A stretch of DNA of 64,000 nt. Origin: Polia nebulosa (Eukaryota; Arthropoda; Insecta; Lepidoptera; Noctuidae). The stretch lies in assembly GCA_951329385.1 (NCBI GenBank), contig OX589604.1, positions 29,078,829-29,142,828 on the forward strand, read 5' to 3'. The notes below the pieces were generated by a model. The model was not told where the DNA came from and ran no database searches. It saw nothing but the letters and a program-made list of their open reading frames with translations. The position numbers and the translations under genes were made by a program. Shown here piece after piece: positions 1 to 11,256 of the stretch; position 1 is the first letter of the stretch; each line of letters opens with the position of its first letter.

Positions 1-204
1 TTTATTAATCGAGAGCCTTTCCCGGTCCGTCTATCGTCAACGCGAGTATGGTCGATAAGCTTGTTGTTTCCCTTGATATAGGTACTTGCCTACCTATCTA
101 CACAAATACGCGATAACAATATTTTTTTAGGTATTTGGTAGTTACTTACCTAGGTACCTATCTACATAATAACAAAATTTCTTAAAAATAGTGTTCGAAA
201 ATTT
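1..204. other. AT-rich sequence, no gene seen
   Basis: No coding exon, RNA or repeat structure is recognisable. It lies just outside the left edge of the first segmental-duplication copy. Confidence 0.5.
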
Positions 205-1295
205 CATAAAACTTGTTCCAGGAAATACGTGTTTTCGAATAAGTCTTACAAGTTTGTGAAATAAATATTTGTCATTTAGAATATCCATTACATGTATAAG
301 GTTTTTATCATAATTTTTTCTTTACTTTTACAATTTATGAGTACATTATGAACGGCCAAAGTTCAGGCAAAACAGCAGATTTTTGGAGGCTTACACTGAA
401 TTTGTTTCTCCATTTTTTTTTGCTTTCATTGAAACCTAGACATAGTGCACAAGATACCTATTAGTTAAAAAAATTCAAATATAGATGTGTTACGACGGCA
501 TAATCACGTACGAGCGGTTGTATGAAAAGAATGACGGGTTGACCGCTCTTAATTTTTCAGTTTGACGGCGATGTCTATGAATCTGTCTGAATATGTTATC
601 GTAGCTTCTAAACAGATGACCCGATTTCAATGTAGTTTTGTTTAATAGAAGGTTAGTTTAATCAGATTGTTGCCATCGGTGTGTAATGTGTATTGCATCT
701 TGAGCTTCATTTAATTTTTAGATTTTGTCAAATAAAATTCAAATCTCCTCTCCACTCCATTTTAAGGTTAGTCTTGCTATAATAATTGTTTCGACCTTTA
801 GTATTTATCTAGATAAATATTAGTTCTAAGCTTCAGGTTTCTAAACTACAGGAATGAGATTTGTCATACAAACCGTTTATCCCCTTTTCACCACGATGGT
901 GAATCATCGAAAATATTGATATAAATTGAACCTTGATAATAAAAAAATTGATTGACTTGTTTCAACTGTTGCACTTTTAAATTGTTTATACCAATTTTCA
1001 AGTTAATTGAAGTAAGCAATAAAATCGTTCCCTAAACAATTTAACACCCCCTTTTACCCCTTTCAGAGACGATTTTCTGAAAGTCCAATAACACGTTTCT
1101 CTTATTTTTTTAAATCAAAATTATGTGTTCTGAGTATCAACTTCATCGGATCAAGCTGCAGATTCTTCCATACAAACTTTAACCTAACCTAACCTACTTT
1201 TGAAAAACAACACTTAACACCGTTTTGAAAAACTAAACCTTATAGGTTCACTCGTGCGGCTGTCTGTCTGTCTGTGCGCAAACGAATATCATTAT

Positions 1296-2292
1296 AGAGG
1301 TATGCGGAACAAGGTGTGAAGTCCCGCAAACCTCCATTGAAAAGGGAATATCCTCCGACCAGACGGGTGTTGTGTCTGGTCCGGGCAACTGCCCGATAGT
1401 TGATTTCAGGCTGTTGTATATGTTCAAATCGCGCGGAGAACTCTGCTTGCGCGATGTAGGAATTTTTGCTGTTCTAGTTCGTATGCAGCGTCATAGATGT
1501 CGCTACATCACTCCCCTCCAGAGATCGGAGATCGATTGTTCTCTTCTCGATGAGTCGTTCATACGTGATGCTTGCCGGGCCAGTGGAAGGCTGGTACCAG
1601 TGAGTCGGAACCGGAAGAGGCGCATAGTTCACGGTGAGTCGGAACTGTCTGCGGTGATGATATCCCAGTGTGTCGGGATGATGTTGCAGGCTCCAGTGAG
1701 TCGGAGTACCGCTGCGGGCTCCAGTGAGTCGGAGCGGTGCGTCGTTTCGTTGTCGGCGTTATCGTTGTCGGCGTATCGTTGTCGGCGTTATCGTTGTCGG
1801 CGTTATCGTTGTCGGCGTTATCGTTGTCGGCGTATCGTTGTCGGCGTTATCATTGTCGGCGTATCGTTGTCGGCGTTATCGTTGTCGGCGTTATCGTTAA
1901 ACCGGCTGGCTGTATGACTCATTGCTGAAGAGCTTGGAGAAAGTGATGATGATGACGTCACGCTGGAGTAGCTGCACGAAGGCTGCGCTGACGAGGTGAT
2001 GACGTCATGACGAAGGCCGCGCTCACGGTCATAGTCGAGGGTCACCATTATCACGTCGGGGTCACCATTATAGAGGTATGCGGAACAGGGTGTAAAGTCC
2101 CGCAAACCTCCATTGAAAAGGGAAGATCCTCCGACCAGACGGGTGTTGTGTCTGGTCCGGGCAACTGCCCGATAGTTGATTACGGGCTGTTGTATATGTT
2201 CAAATCGCGCGGAGAACTCTGCAAGCGCGATGTAGGAATTTTTGCTGTTCTAATTCGTATGTAGCGTCATAGATGTCGCTACATCATAGAGG
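1296..2292. repeat. Inserted tandem-repeat element, 768-bp monomer, 1.3 copies
   Basis: A segment beginning gaggtatgcggaacaagg at 1298 recurs at 2066 (gaggtatgcggaacaggg), about 768 bp later, and both run about 220 bp to gtcgctacatca. The whole block interrupts sequence that is continuous in duplication copy 2 (near 14177), so it inserted after the duplication or was lost from the other copy. A diverged relative lies at 41030-41455. I do not recognise the family; an LTR-like or satellite-like element is possible. The open frames in it are low-complexity translations, not genes. Confidence 0.6.
1738..1905. repeat. GTTGTCGGC minisatellite
   Basis: About eleven imperfect copies of cgttgtcggcgttat and the shorter cgttgtcggcgtat, 12-15 bp each, within the first monomer of the inserted element. 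The other copy at 41030-41455 lacks the array. Confidence 0.85.
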
Positions 2293-2448
2293 ACCGTGTG
2301 CAAAGTCAGATACCATCTGTAGATCCATAACATATAAGCTTCTTTGATGCCCAATTATACATTATCTTTTAAACGTATTACTTGTCATTGTCATTTTGAA
2401 TTCTCACTTGGCCGCGTGTTGGTTTCACGATCTCCGTTAGGGTCCGTC

Positions 2449-2593
2449 CATTGAAGTGGAGCTGAGCGGAGCTGACACGTGCGGGAATCGTCCAATCACA
2501 GACGAGACGAGTGACGCGGTGAGGATTTCAACAATTGTGATTGGTCGATTCCTGCACATCTCCGCTCCGCTCCACCCAGCTCCGCTTCAGTGG
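2449..2593. repeat. Foldback (MITE-like) element
   Basis: Inverted repeat: left arm ccattgaagtggagctgagc with gggaatcgtccaatcacag, right arm tgtgattggtcgattcc with gctccgcttcagtgg. A second copy is at the matching place in duplication copy 2 (14345-14490), so it predates the duplication. Confidence 0.7.
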
Positions 2594-4284
2594 AAACTCA
2601 CTGTTAAGAGTCCTAATGTATTCGGGCTAACACGAAATGAATACGTGAGTGAATCCGTCAAACACTGGAATGTTTACTGGATTGAAGAGTGTCAACTCTT
2701 TCTTGGCCTCTCCCACAGAAACTTTAATTTTTTAGGGATATTCCCTATGGCATTGAACGACAGAGTAGCTTTAATTATTTGCTAACACTTTATGCAACAA
2801 AAGTAGGTACAAAGGCGGACTCAATGGCTTAGGCATTCTTTCCTAGTCAACCAAGGGTGGCGGAGAGATGTAAGATAGGAGCATAAAAAAAACCGGCCAC
2901 GTTATCACATTTAGGGTTTCGTACCAAAAGAGGGAATTATCAAAGAAATTATCTGATTTATCAATATATTGGTATTTGTTAGTTAATATACGTAATAATA
3001 AACATAATCACCAAATTTCAAGTTCAAGGACAAGTAAAATTGCAAAATTCTTAAAAAAACAAAAACTCGACTGACAAAAACAAAGAATTTTTACTTTTTT
3101 AACCGACGAAAAAAAAGGAGGAGGTTCTCAATTCGGACGCATATATATATATATATATAAATATTTTTTGTGTATGTTCAGCCCTCACTCCGTTATTTTT
3201 GAACCAATTTTGATAAATCTTTTTTTGTTGGATAGGGTATACCTCAAGGGTGGTCACATGTCAAGGAAGTTAGGATCTGATGAAGGAATCCTGATAAAAT
3301 TGAGAGAAACCCTCGAAAATTGTGGACACGAATAGTGTTTCTGCTTGTATGTTCAGCCCTCATTCCGTTAGTTATGAACCGATTTTGATAATTCTTTTTT
3401 GTTAGATAGGGTATATCTGAAAGGTGGTTCCATGTCAAGGAAACCTGAAAACTGAGAACCCTCGAAAATTGAGAGTACAATAGTGTTTCTCTTTACTTTT
3501 CATAACTTAATCAGGTATTTGCGATTAGGAATCATCACATCATGAATGACATGTGACCGCCTTTCAGGTATACCCTATACCTGAAAGGCGGTCCCATGTC
3601 ATGGAAATCAGGATCTAGTGATGGAATCCTCATAAAGATGAGAGAAACCCTCGATAATTGTGGGCACGAATAGTGTTTCTGCTTGTACGAGTATGTTAAG
3701 GCCTCACTCCGTTAGTTATGAACCGATTTTGATAATTCTTTTTTTGTTAGATAGGGTATATCTGAAAGGTGGTTCCATGTCAAGGAAACCTGAAAACTGA
3801 GAACCTTCGAAAATTGAGAGTACAATAGTGTTTCTCTTTACTTTTCATAACTTAATCAGGTATTTGCGATTAGGAATCATCACATCATGAAGCTGAAATG
3901 ATGATGGAAACCATCCCTTTGCTAAACAATTAGAATTTAGATATGAGAACTGTGATTCTAGTGACAGAAACCACTTAATATGCTTTGAAGAAAAGTCGTC
4001 TTTACAATATTGGAGGTAACCTCAATGAAAAAATGCAACTTCTTTAAAATTCTCCACACTAAACGTTGATTTCATAAGTCACCTAATAGAACCACCACAT
4101 TAATAAAATAAAACTTGAGAGGTGTCAAGGGACACCCGGATGGAACGAAGTTCCTTTCGATTAATTAGTTAGTGAAGGAATTATAATATAATTTTATTTT
4201 TTTTAATTTATAATATTTTTTTTATTATTAACTACGCACACACGCACGCATGTAAGAAGTTATACTTCATCATCTCATCTCATC

Positions 4285-4433
4285 TCATCGCAGCTCAGCT
4301 CAGCTCAGCTAAGCTCAGCTCAGCTCAGATCAGATCAGCTAAGCTCAGCTCAGCTCAGCTCAGCTCAGCTCAGCTCAGCTCAGCTAGCTCAGCTCAGCTC
4401 AGCTCAGCTCAGCTCAACTCAACTCAACTCAAC
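4285..4433. repeat. (CTCAG)n microsatellite
   Basis: About 28 copies of ctcag with variants (ctaag, cagat, ctcaa). It lies between inverted copies of ggaacgaagttcctt (4151) and aaggaacttcgttcc (4566). Confidence 0.9.
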
Positions 4434-4580
4434 TCTTTAGCAATAACAACAACATATAACAAAAGTAATTGTAATAATTTTTTTTTTTTTTTACTATAGC
4501 AAAAAGTGTCGTGACAACTTTTCGTAAGAATTATTTCCGTCTAGCACCCTTTCACAACGCGCGATAAGGAACTTCGTTCC

Positions 4581-4832
4581 AATAAATAAACCTTTTAAGT
4601 CTTGAGTATTGATTTTATACATAAAATATCAAATTTAATATAAACTAATTTTGAGTCGGAGCCAAATTGTTAAATTATTAATTACCTACGTAGAGCCTAT
4701 TTCATTACTACGTACAAATAAAATTTAGATAATTAATCAGATTGTTGTTTGGCGCCGACTCAAAATTAGTTTATATCAAATTTGATATTTTATGTATAAG
4801 CTCAATACTCAAGACTTAAAAGGTTTATTTAT
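4581..4832. repeat. Long hairpin MITE
   Basis: Arms of about 80 bp: 4581-4664 (contains ccttttaagtcttgagtatt) and 4756-4832 (contains aatactcaagacttaaaagg), near-perfect reverse complements, with a ~90-bp loop. No coding capacity. Confidence 0.8.
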
Positions 4833-5048
4833 TTCTTGCTTTTTAGTTCTTTTTCGTCGGTTAATTTTTTTGTTGAAAAGTTTTTTTGTTGTTTTTTGTC
4901 CGTCGCCTTTTTATTTTTTTTTTCATTTTAATGAGATATTTTTGGAATCGTCTCTTGGAGCTCCTGACATCTCACGTGACCATTTTTGATTAAAAATTTA
5001 CGACTACACGAACGCAATGGCAGCTGCCATATTGTTTGCTTTTTTTCA

Positions 5049-5113
5049 AAATTATTTTTTTGATGGAAACTCAATATCTACCTAAGGTATTGAGTTTCCA
5101 TCAAAAAAATAAT
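5049..5113. repeat. Short near-perfect palindrome
   Basis: aattatttttttgatggaaa ... ctcaatatctacc then taaggtattgag and the complementary arm back to aataattt. Duplication copy 2 has only one arm here (15415-15437), so one copy gained an inverted duplication or the other lost it. Confidence 0.7.
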
Positions 5114-6006
5114 TTCTGGGGCAATTGGGTCAAAATAAAATAAAAGTGCATATACTTCATAAGTACCTATTCTATAATTATCATCAAGCAACCCGAAATC
5201 CCCCACAGCTACCCCCCTTTATTCTGCCACATTGGTCGGTTCCGTGTGTTTCTCATCGAGGTATATCCCGTGATTTCGTGAACCCAACGCGCTTTTGGAA
5301 TGCTGGCCAGGCAATCAAAGTCTATTCATCTTTATGTAAGATATTAGTGTCAACATTAATTATTTTATGAACATATTTACCTCTTTTGTCATATGCCCCT
5401 AGTTCCACTGTCAAACAAAAAAGAGAGACATTGGCGAGACAAATTTTTCAGTTTTAAATATCTCGATTTACTCTATTGACGGTCGCTGATATGATATTGC
5501 GACTTAAATTTTAACGTTTTTTTAAAAGGATTGGCATTAGTTTGGTGTTTCTGGCTATATACCTCTGGTGAAGGGTTTATGTATACGTATGTTTTATTTC
5601 TTCTTGATTATTGAGAAACTCCTGAATTATTTAAAAAAAACATGTCATGGTATATTATCTTGGGTGTCGAATTATTTCAATAATATAACTAGGATATATA
5701 TAGGTAGAAAATATGTTTCCAAATTAATCACTTTTATTTACACTTTTGACTTACATTTTTATAAATCATTTTATTTTAAGTTTACAAATACGCATACAAA
5801 ACTATATACATAACTGTGAGTAAACGTTATCCTAATTATTTTAATAAAAACAGAAAATAAAAAACTTGAAAACAAGTCACTAATATAGTTCCTAAGTCAT
5901 AATACGAGTTTTCAAATCTACAATATTTTTTGCGACTTGAATGTATCGTTATATGCTTAACTTATTTATATAAAAAAATAACTGTAAAGAAAAGTATCAG
6001 GATGTC
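5114..6006. other. 3' flank of esterase gene 1
   Basis: AT-rich sequence matching 15440-16300 in duplication copy 2. No exon found. A TTTATT (AATAAA on the minus strand) near 5733 could serve as a poly(A) signal, but this is weak. Confidence 0.4.
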
Positions 6007-8297
6007 TCAAAATTCCAGTCCAGCGTATTCAAAGATGCTCTTCCAGAATGCCAGAGCTTCAGGTATAGGTGCAGTTTGACGAGTGAGGGTGTCTCCTATA
6101 TCTACGTAGGCTTTGGTCGTGTTGTCGTATTCCGGCCAGGTTGTGCCCAGAGAGGAGTCAGGCGTTGGGTTACTGGAAACAGAGAGATTAATTTATTAGA
6201 TTGACCACTAAAATCACATGCATGAACAGGGGCGAGCTTTATGCCTTAGGTATTTTGTACTTCGTCCTTTTGGCGGTAAAAGGAAAGATAAAAAGAGTTC
6301 TGCAAGTCCATTCTGTTATAATTTACCATCAAAAGTTTGGTGAAGTGAGCTGCCATATTATACCTTATGTTAGGAATTTACGGTTTGTGTACGTGAGTTT
6401 ACATGTTTGTGAATGCACCTACAATACATTAGTAATTCCTAGTGTGGGGCAAGGTTCTATAGAAAAAACAATACATATCACTAAAATTGTGAGCTTTATA
6501 TTCACTCCCGAGTATAACAGGCAAAAGTGTGTTATAAATCAATCACTCACCCATATTTAGCGAAGTTGGTAAATACAGTGCACACTAATTTAATCAGCTT
6601 ATACTCTCTGGAATTTTTCTCAGCCTTCAAGTTAAGTTTGTTTGGGTTAAACAAATACATCAAGTCATCCAAATGGGAAGCTCCTCGAATCCCGTACCGT
6701 AGACCCAGGTTCCCGTGTATATTTCTTTCAGAGCTACAGGAGAACCTGTACATATATCTTCGACTACTACCAATCTTCGGCAAGTGGGAAACGAATCTGT
6801 TAATGTCGTAGAGGAAATACGCATGACTTTGGAAAGTTACAAATTCTTTCATAGAACCGGCATCAATAGGTTTGCCTTTAAAATAAAATTCGTGAATTCT
6901 CTTGGAGACTTCTAAAACTGTCTCCGGAGTGCATTTGAGAAGGATTTTTCTTGGTACTACCATTTCTGGATAGCGGTTGGTACGTTTTAGAAATGTTTTT
7001 TCAAAAGTTGGGATTGCATATATGGTTTCTTCGCTGGTGTGTCCAATAAGGATATCCACATCGTTTATTCTCTTATTTTTCAGGGCCTCAACTTTCTTTG
7101 CCAAAATCTTTTTCTATAACTGGACCATAGTGGTACAACTTTATTAAATGATTGAAAGTGTTTTCCTCAAAAGATAACACAACTGGAAACGTGTCTATAA
7201 CTTTTTCTACTGGGAGGCTTTGTAGAAAATCTAGAAGCTTATGAGGATCATCAGTTTCGAAGCCTAGCTCTTTACCGAGTAAGAACGCTCGTTTTTGTGG
7301 CACGAATGGCGTAGACCAATCGCAATTACCTACCCCACTCATTGGTATAGCTCTTTTGAAAAGACCCTTGGACATAGGTGAGATAATATGCAGACTAGTA
7401 GATGAACCGCCAGCGCTTTCACCAAAGACTGTCACGTTGTCGGGATCTCCACCAAAGCTCTTAATATTATCTTGTACCCATCGCAAGGCAGCAACTTGGT
7501 CTTTTAATCCAGCGTTTCCAGGTACAGCTTCTGTGTCCAGGCATAAGAAACCAAGTGCTTCTAATCTGTAGTTCACAGTCACAAGTATTACGCCGTGGGA
7601 CACAAGAAAATCTGGTCCATATTCACCATCGTTTCCGGAGCCACTTTTAAAACCCCCTCCGTGGATGAACACCATAACTGGCAAAAGAGACGTTGGTTGG
7701 ATTTCCGGGCTGTACACATTTAGGTACAAGCAATCTTCATTTCCCTTTATCATTCTGTCAGTGAATATGCACTTGTGGGGACATTCAGGGCCATGTTCTG
7801 TTGCTTCCCGTATGCCTTCCCAAGGCAGAGGTGGTTGCGGAGCCTGGAAGTATAATACATTTTTGAATGACTGCTCATTTAATGCAAAAGAATATGAAAA
7901 TGAATCATGATAAATTATAAAAAATGGTGAATCATTTCTACTACGCAACGTACCTTTAAATGATTTTAATCTTCTCTACAAAAACTGAACGACCAAATAT
8001 TATGCTTACCTACTTTTTTTTTAAATTATATTATAATGATTCCGTGTTTATGATTGTTTTGTGTTGGCAATAAATGTTTCTTTCCTTCTTTATTTTAGAT
8101 TGATTAAAGAATGTAAGGATACATGTTTCTTGAGTACTGATTAAGAAACGATAGCTTACCTTAAATCTCAGTTCCCCCACCGGTGGTTGAGCGTAGGGGA
8201 TGCCCTTGAAGCTATAGTACTTCCTTTCACGCGTGATAGTCTCGAGATGTTCTCCAGACAGCCATCCTTGATTTACTTTAACTTGAACCATTGTCAT
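6007..8297 (-). pseudogene. Carboxylesterase gene 1, frameshifted by a 20-nt deletion
   Basis: Alpha/beta-hydrolase ester hydrolase of the insect alpha-esterase type. Coding exons on the minus strand are 8297-8160 (46 codons, starts MTMVQVKVNQGW; exon begins at 8303 after a ttctacag acceptor), 7843-6551 and 6172-6007 (NPTPDSSLG to AGLEF, stop TGA). Splice sites are canonical. HGGG (oxyanion hole) falls near residues 107-110 and the nucleophile elbow GESAG has Ser near 189. Around 7089-7095, 25 nt present in gene 2 are replaced by 5, a net loss of 20 nt: the frame ends after VIEKDFGKES, giving about 297 aa without the catalytic Glu and His. The sequence after the break is otherwise intact (TSEET, ASHLDD), so decay is recent. 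No signal peptide. Best call: recent pseudogene, unless the deletion is an assembly error. Confidence 0.85.
6372..6470 (+). repeat. SINE B 3' fragment in the last intron of gene 1
   Basis: gagtttacatgtttgtgaat then attcctagtgtggggcaagg matches the 3' half of the tRNA-derived SINE at 45649-45855. The same fragment is in gene 2's intron (16682-16760), so it predates the duplication. Confidence 0.65.
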
Positions 8298-8303
8298 TGA
8301 AAC

Positions 8304-9918
8304 CTGTAGAATAGAAGTTATTGTTAGTGCTGAAACCACACTAAATATGACATCTTTTGTGAATAAGTCGCGAGGAAAATGTAAAGGCTATAAGAGAAGA
8401 GAAACGAGGAATAGTGGTGAGGAGTAATAGAGAAGTATAGAAAATGAAGATGTGATGCGCCGGCTTCAAATAAATTGAGCTAAACGCAACAGAATGATCC
8501 GGCAACGGTCTGTTCGTCTTTTTTTCTGTCAGTTTCATTATATATTTATTTATTCATTATATATACTTTATTGCACATCATGATATATAAAAAAGCCCTA
8601 TCACATTCCGCGATCTCTTTCAGACAACCTGGAATAGACAGAAATTGCCTGGACATAAAATGGGACGTTATTGGTGTGACAATACCAACATTAAATTTAT
8701 ATAGAGATACAGATACATACTTAAAAATGACGACTATCGATAATCACAGCGACAGGTATCCTCCAATAGTAAGTAATGTCTGACTAAGATAGAATAGCAG
8801 AGCAGAGCTTTGGAAATAGTACTGTACAAACTTTTGCTGGAACGATGTACATGTGGGAAATGGTACTTGACCACTGCTGGCAGACCTTTCATAGTGTCTT
8901 TATAAATAAGATTGAGCAGATACGAATGATGAACACGCAACTTTTTTGTTGTATATTTGGTCACTGCCGATGAATTATAACGAGTCAGCATTTATAAACG
9001 TGTACCGCCGTGAGTCAAAAAAGATGATGAGATGTATGCTCAGTTTCATCTTGATTGTGCACAACATTGCAAGCAAACCAGTATAACAACAAATAAACTA
9101 AATATATTGACTACGATAGTTGATAAGCAAAAAATCACTTAGTGGAAGAGCTATGCTAAAATAAATATGTAAAACTTTGAAGGAGGTTAAAGTGAAACTG
9201 GGATGGTATCTGATATTTGTCGTATGTTAGAGGACCCATGAAAGACCCTTTGTGGGTTTAAAACGCCCAGAAATATTTATGATGGGTTGAGCTGAATGCC
9301 TAATCAGAGGTCTAGTCCAAAATTGTAAAAGATCGGGCAAAGTAGAAAGAGGGAAGGAAAGCCTTGCATTGGAACAGCATAAGCTCATACAAAAGTATGG
9401 CATTTATTTGCAAGTTCTTAAACTATTTTCGGATGAGTAAAATAGGGTCAATTACTAAAAAAATCTAATGAGTCCGTCAATTAGATTACCAAAAAATATT
9501 GGACATGTGTTTTTTCATTTGTCACGTTAATAAAAATTGAAGACTATACATTCTATTAAAATTTCGCATGACGTCACACTTGAGTTAAAATTGTACCACT
9601 CTTATATTCAAAAGTTACGTAACAAGCCGTCACTTGTGAATTTTGATGCATTTTATTTTTGTGATTTTTTATTGATTTCATAAAGCAAAAAATATGTGTC
9701 CAATACTTTTTGATAATCTAACTTACGGATTAAATAGAATTATTATTTTTTACTCTGGAATTATCCTTATGAAGTCGTGTACTACCGTAGTACTAGATTA
9801 AAAATAAAACTCCAGATAACTTACTAAATACCTACATCATCAGGAAACACTACTAGGTTACAGAATACAAGAGTGATGGAATAGTTCAGCACAGACGGTT
9901 TAAAAAAGGTATTCTCAC
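8304..9918 (-). other. Intron 1 of esterase gene 1 (5'UTR intron)
   Basis: Bounded by donor GTGAGA after position 9919 and acceptor ttctattctacag before 8303, with a branch-point-like cactaac about 20 nt upstream. It holds a LINE-like tail near 8560-8620 and the MITE at 9464-9738. No coding exon is supportable in it. Confidence 0.55.
9464..9738. mobile_element. MITE C (terminal inverted repeats of about 45 bp)
   Basis: Left end taatgagtccgtcaattaga and right end tctaacttacggatta are inverted; both flank a version of aaaatattggacatgtg. Related sequence lies at 41590-41775, 42640-42715 and 55150-55250. Absent from duplication copy 2. Confidence 0.7.
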
Positions 9919-10095
9919 CGCAAAAGGGTTCTCGAAGACACAATTTAACGATTTTTATAAAGGAGCCAACTGATGGCGCGACCTTAGTAAATAAGTCAAC
10001 ACTTATTTAATAATCGAAATTCAACTGTATATAAAGCAAAATATGTAAGATAACGGCCAGATTCGATATCATCATTGTAAGTTCTGCATTGTGTA
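9919..10095 (-). promoter_or_regulatory. Promoter and non-coding exon 1 of esterase gene 1
   Basis: Minus-strand TATATA at 10033-10028; a start near 10003 gives a non-coding exon of about 85 nt without an ATG, ending at 9919 with GCG before donor GTGAGAATAC. Upstream, GGCCGTTATCTTACATA (10055 region) and a version of the AATGCAGA...CATTG motif (10073-10090) match the promoters of genes 3 and 4. Start position is inferred from TATA spacing only. Confidence 0.55.
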
Positions 10096-10311
10096 ATTAT
10101 TACTTGGTCTTTTTTTAATATATCAAATCATTCAATCACGGTACGGAACTCGTTATCTGAACATTGTAACAATTGTCGTCATTTGATATTAACTGTCACA
10201 AGGCCTAAGGCTGCGGTTCCACTGGAGATGTACTAAACTGCATAGCTATGGATTTATTTGATTTACACCAATAGGATTGTTCGATTTTCAAAGCTTAGAG
10301 TAGCTCTAATA

Positions 10312-10447
10312 CTGCCAGGGTCGCGAGAGTGATCGATGGAATCACGCAAGAAACATGGGTGGGTTTTAGTCAGTAAGAGTCTGACACACCCTTCCACTCC
10401 ACCCTGAGCAGGAAAAGTTATTTGATGATTCCCCACCCAATAAAAAA
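10312..10447 (+). mobile_element. SINE A fragment
   Basis: gggtgggttttagtcagtaa, gagtctgacac, cttccactccacc and gatgattccccaccc are the 3' half of a SINE found many times in the window (fullest copies 29140-29508 and 33785-34110). The equivalent copy in duplication copy 2 is 20285-20398. Confidence 0.75.
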
Positions 10448-10507
10448 AGCGTAGATCTAATGGAACACGGTTCAACAATGCAAAGTATTTTTCCATACCA
10501 AAGCTGA

Positions 10508-10545
10508 AATCACACACACACACACACCACACACACACACACACT
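10508..10545. repeat. (CA)n microsatellite
   Basis: About 18 ca dinucleotides with one interruption, followed by a short palindrome around taattaattaatta with cgtcgctttaat arms (10547-10580). Confidence 0.9.
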
Positions 10546-10580
10546 TCCGTCGCTTTAATTTAATTAATTAAAGCGACGGA

Positions 10581-11256
10581 CGTGTGCTAAGGATTTGAGC
10601 TATGGTTTGCGCACAGTTCGCGTCACGCATCTTAATAGTCCATATTTTATTTTTACTCGCTTAAGTAAGTAGTTTTGCTCTAGTGGAACGGAAAACCTTT
10701 GTGGGCCAAGCAAAACTGGTCCAGTTCTCGGTATATAGTTTCCGAGAATACGCAGTTTTGTAAAGTTAGGTAAAAAAATTGCTTTTCGCGATTTTATTTG
10801 ATTATTAATTTAATGCTTAATTATCTACAAGTTTTTAAAGTAAATGACTTTATATGAAGTTTCACTTAGAAACCTTATAAAAAGTCCAGAGATTTCTTTT
10901 TGATTTTTTTTTTAATGCTCAACTTCGTAAGTCTATTAAAATTAAAAAAGTGCTGTTTTTGAATATTAAATCCTTATTATCAATTGACTATTATATATAC
11001 CGAATCTTGTGTTAACTCAATACCCCACTACTGGACTCTTTTTGTTTGGACGCCCACATATTTTCGTAGCTTAGCTTCACTAATTAGCTATCTCGCACAT
11101 CTCTAGTGTAACCGCAGCCTAAATCGCCGTGATAATTTTAATCTAATATTTTTGTTTAAAAATCGAAACTCATAGTCTAACATCACAATCATGAGTGAGT
11201 TAAAATTGCAAACAATAACACCTATGGAAAAAAACTAAAAATACTACTATAATAAT
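10581..11256. other. Intergenic tail of duplication copy 1
   Basis: AT-rich sequence matching 20470-20548 plus 20912-21476. No gene or structured element recognised. Confidence 0.45.

Larger units (their letters stand above)
3099..4864. mobile_element. Composite insertion bounded by ttaaccgacgaaaaa inverted ends
   Basis: Left end aaccgacgaaaaaaaa (3101) is the reverse complement of right end tttttcgtcggtta (4851-4863). Duplication copy 2 has a different, shorter sequence at this place (about 14998-15240). Inside are direct repeats of about 210 bp (3338-3544 and 3673-3893, shared phrase gggtatatctgaaaggtgg), a microsatellite and two nested hairpins. No transposase ORF is visible, so it would be non-autonomous. 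Confidence 0.55.
205..11222. repeat. Segmental duplication, copy 1
   Basis: Direct repeat with 13016-21476. Both copies start near the string ataaaacttgttccaggaa and end after atcatgagtgagt plus aacaataa. Each contains one minus-strand esterase gene with its promoter. Coding parts differ at only a few percent of positions by eye, while non-coding parts carry copy-specific insertions: 1296-2292, 3099-4864 and 9060-9738 only here; 13970-14070, 16819-17249, 18504-18613 and 20549-20911 only in copy 2. Confidence 0.85.

Noticed and set aside
1372..2105. Open frames of 181 and 95 codons
   Set aside because: Repetitive SLSAL/CRRYR-type translations of the minisatellite; no domain.
4285..4433. CRISPR-like array
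   Set aside because: It is a simple pentanucleotide microsatellite without spacers, in a eukaryotic genome.
7356..7910. Plus-strand open frames over the esterase exon (also at 18099, 31724 and 38326)
   Set aside because: They lie antisense to the conserved catalytic exon in all paralogues and simply mirror its codon pattern.
8304..8345. In-frame VIFSVVSALTITS upstream of gene 1 looks like a signal peptide, and gene 2 shows mostly silent changes there
   Set aside because: No in-frame ATG precedes it before a stop; the stretch ends in a good branch point and acceptor (cactaac...ttctacag), and a separate non-coding exon with promoter is found at 9919-10003. Treated as intron end.
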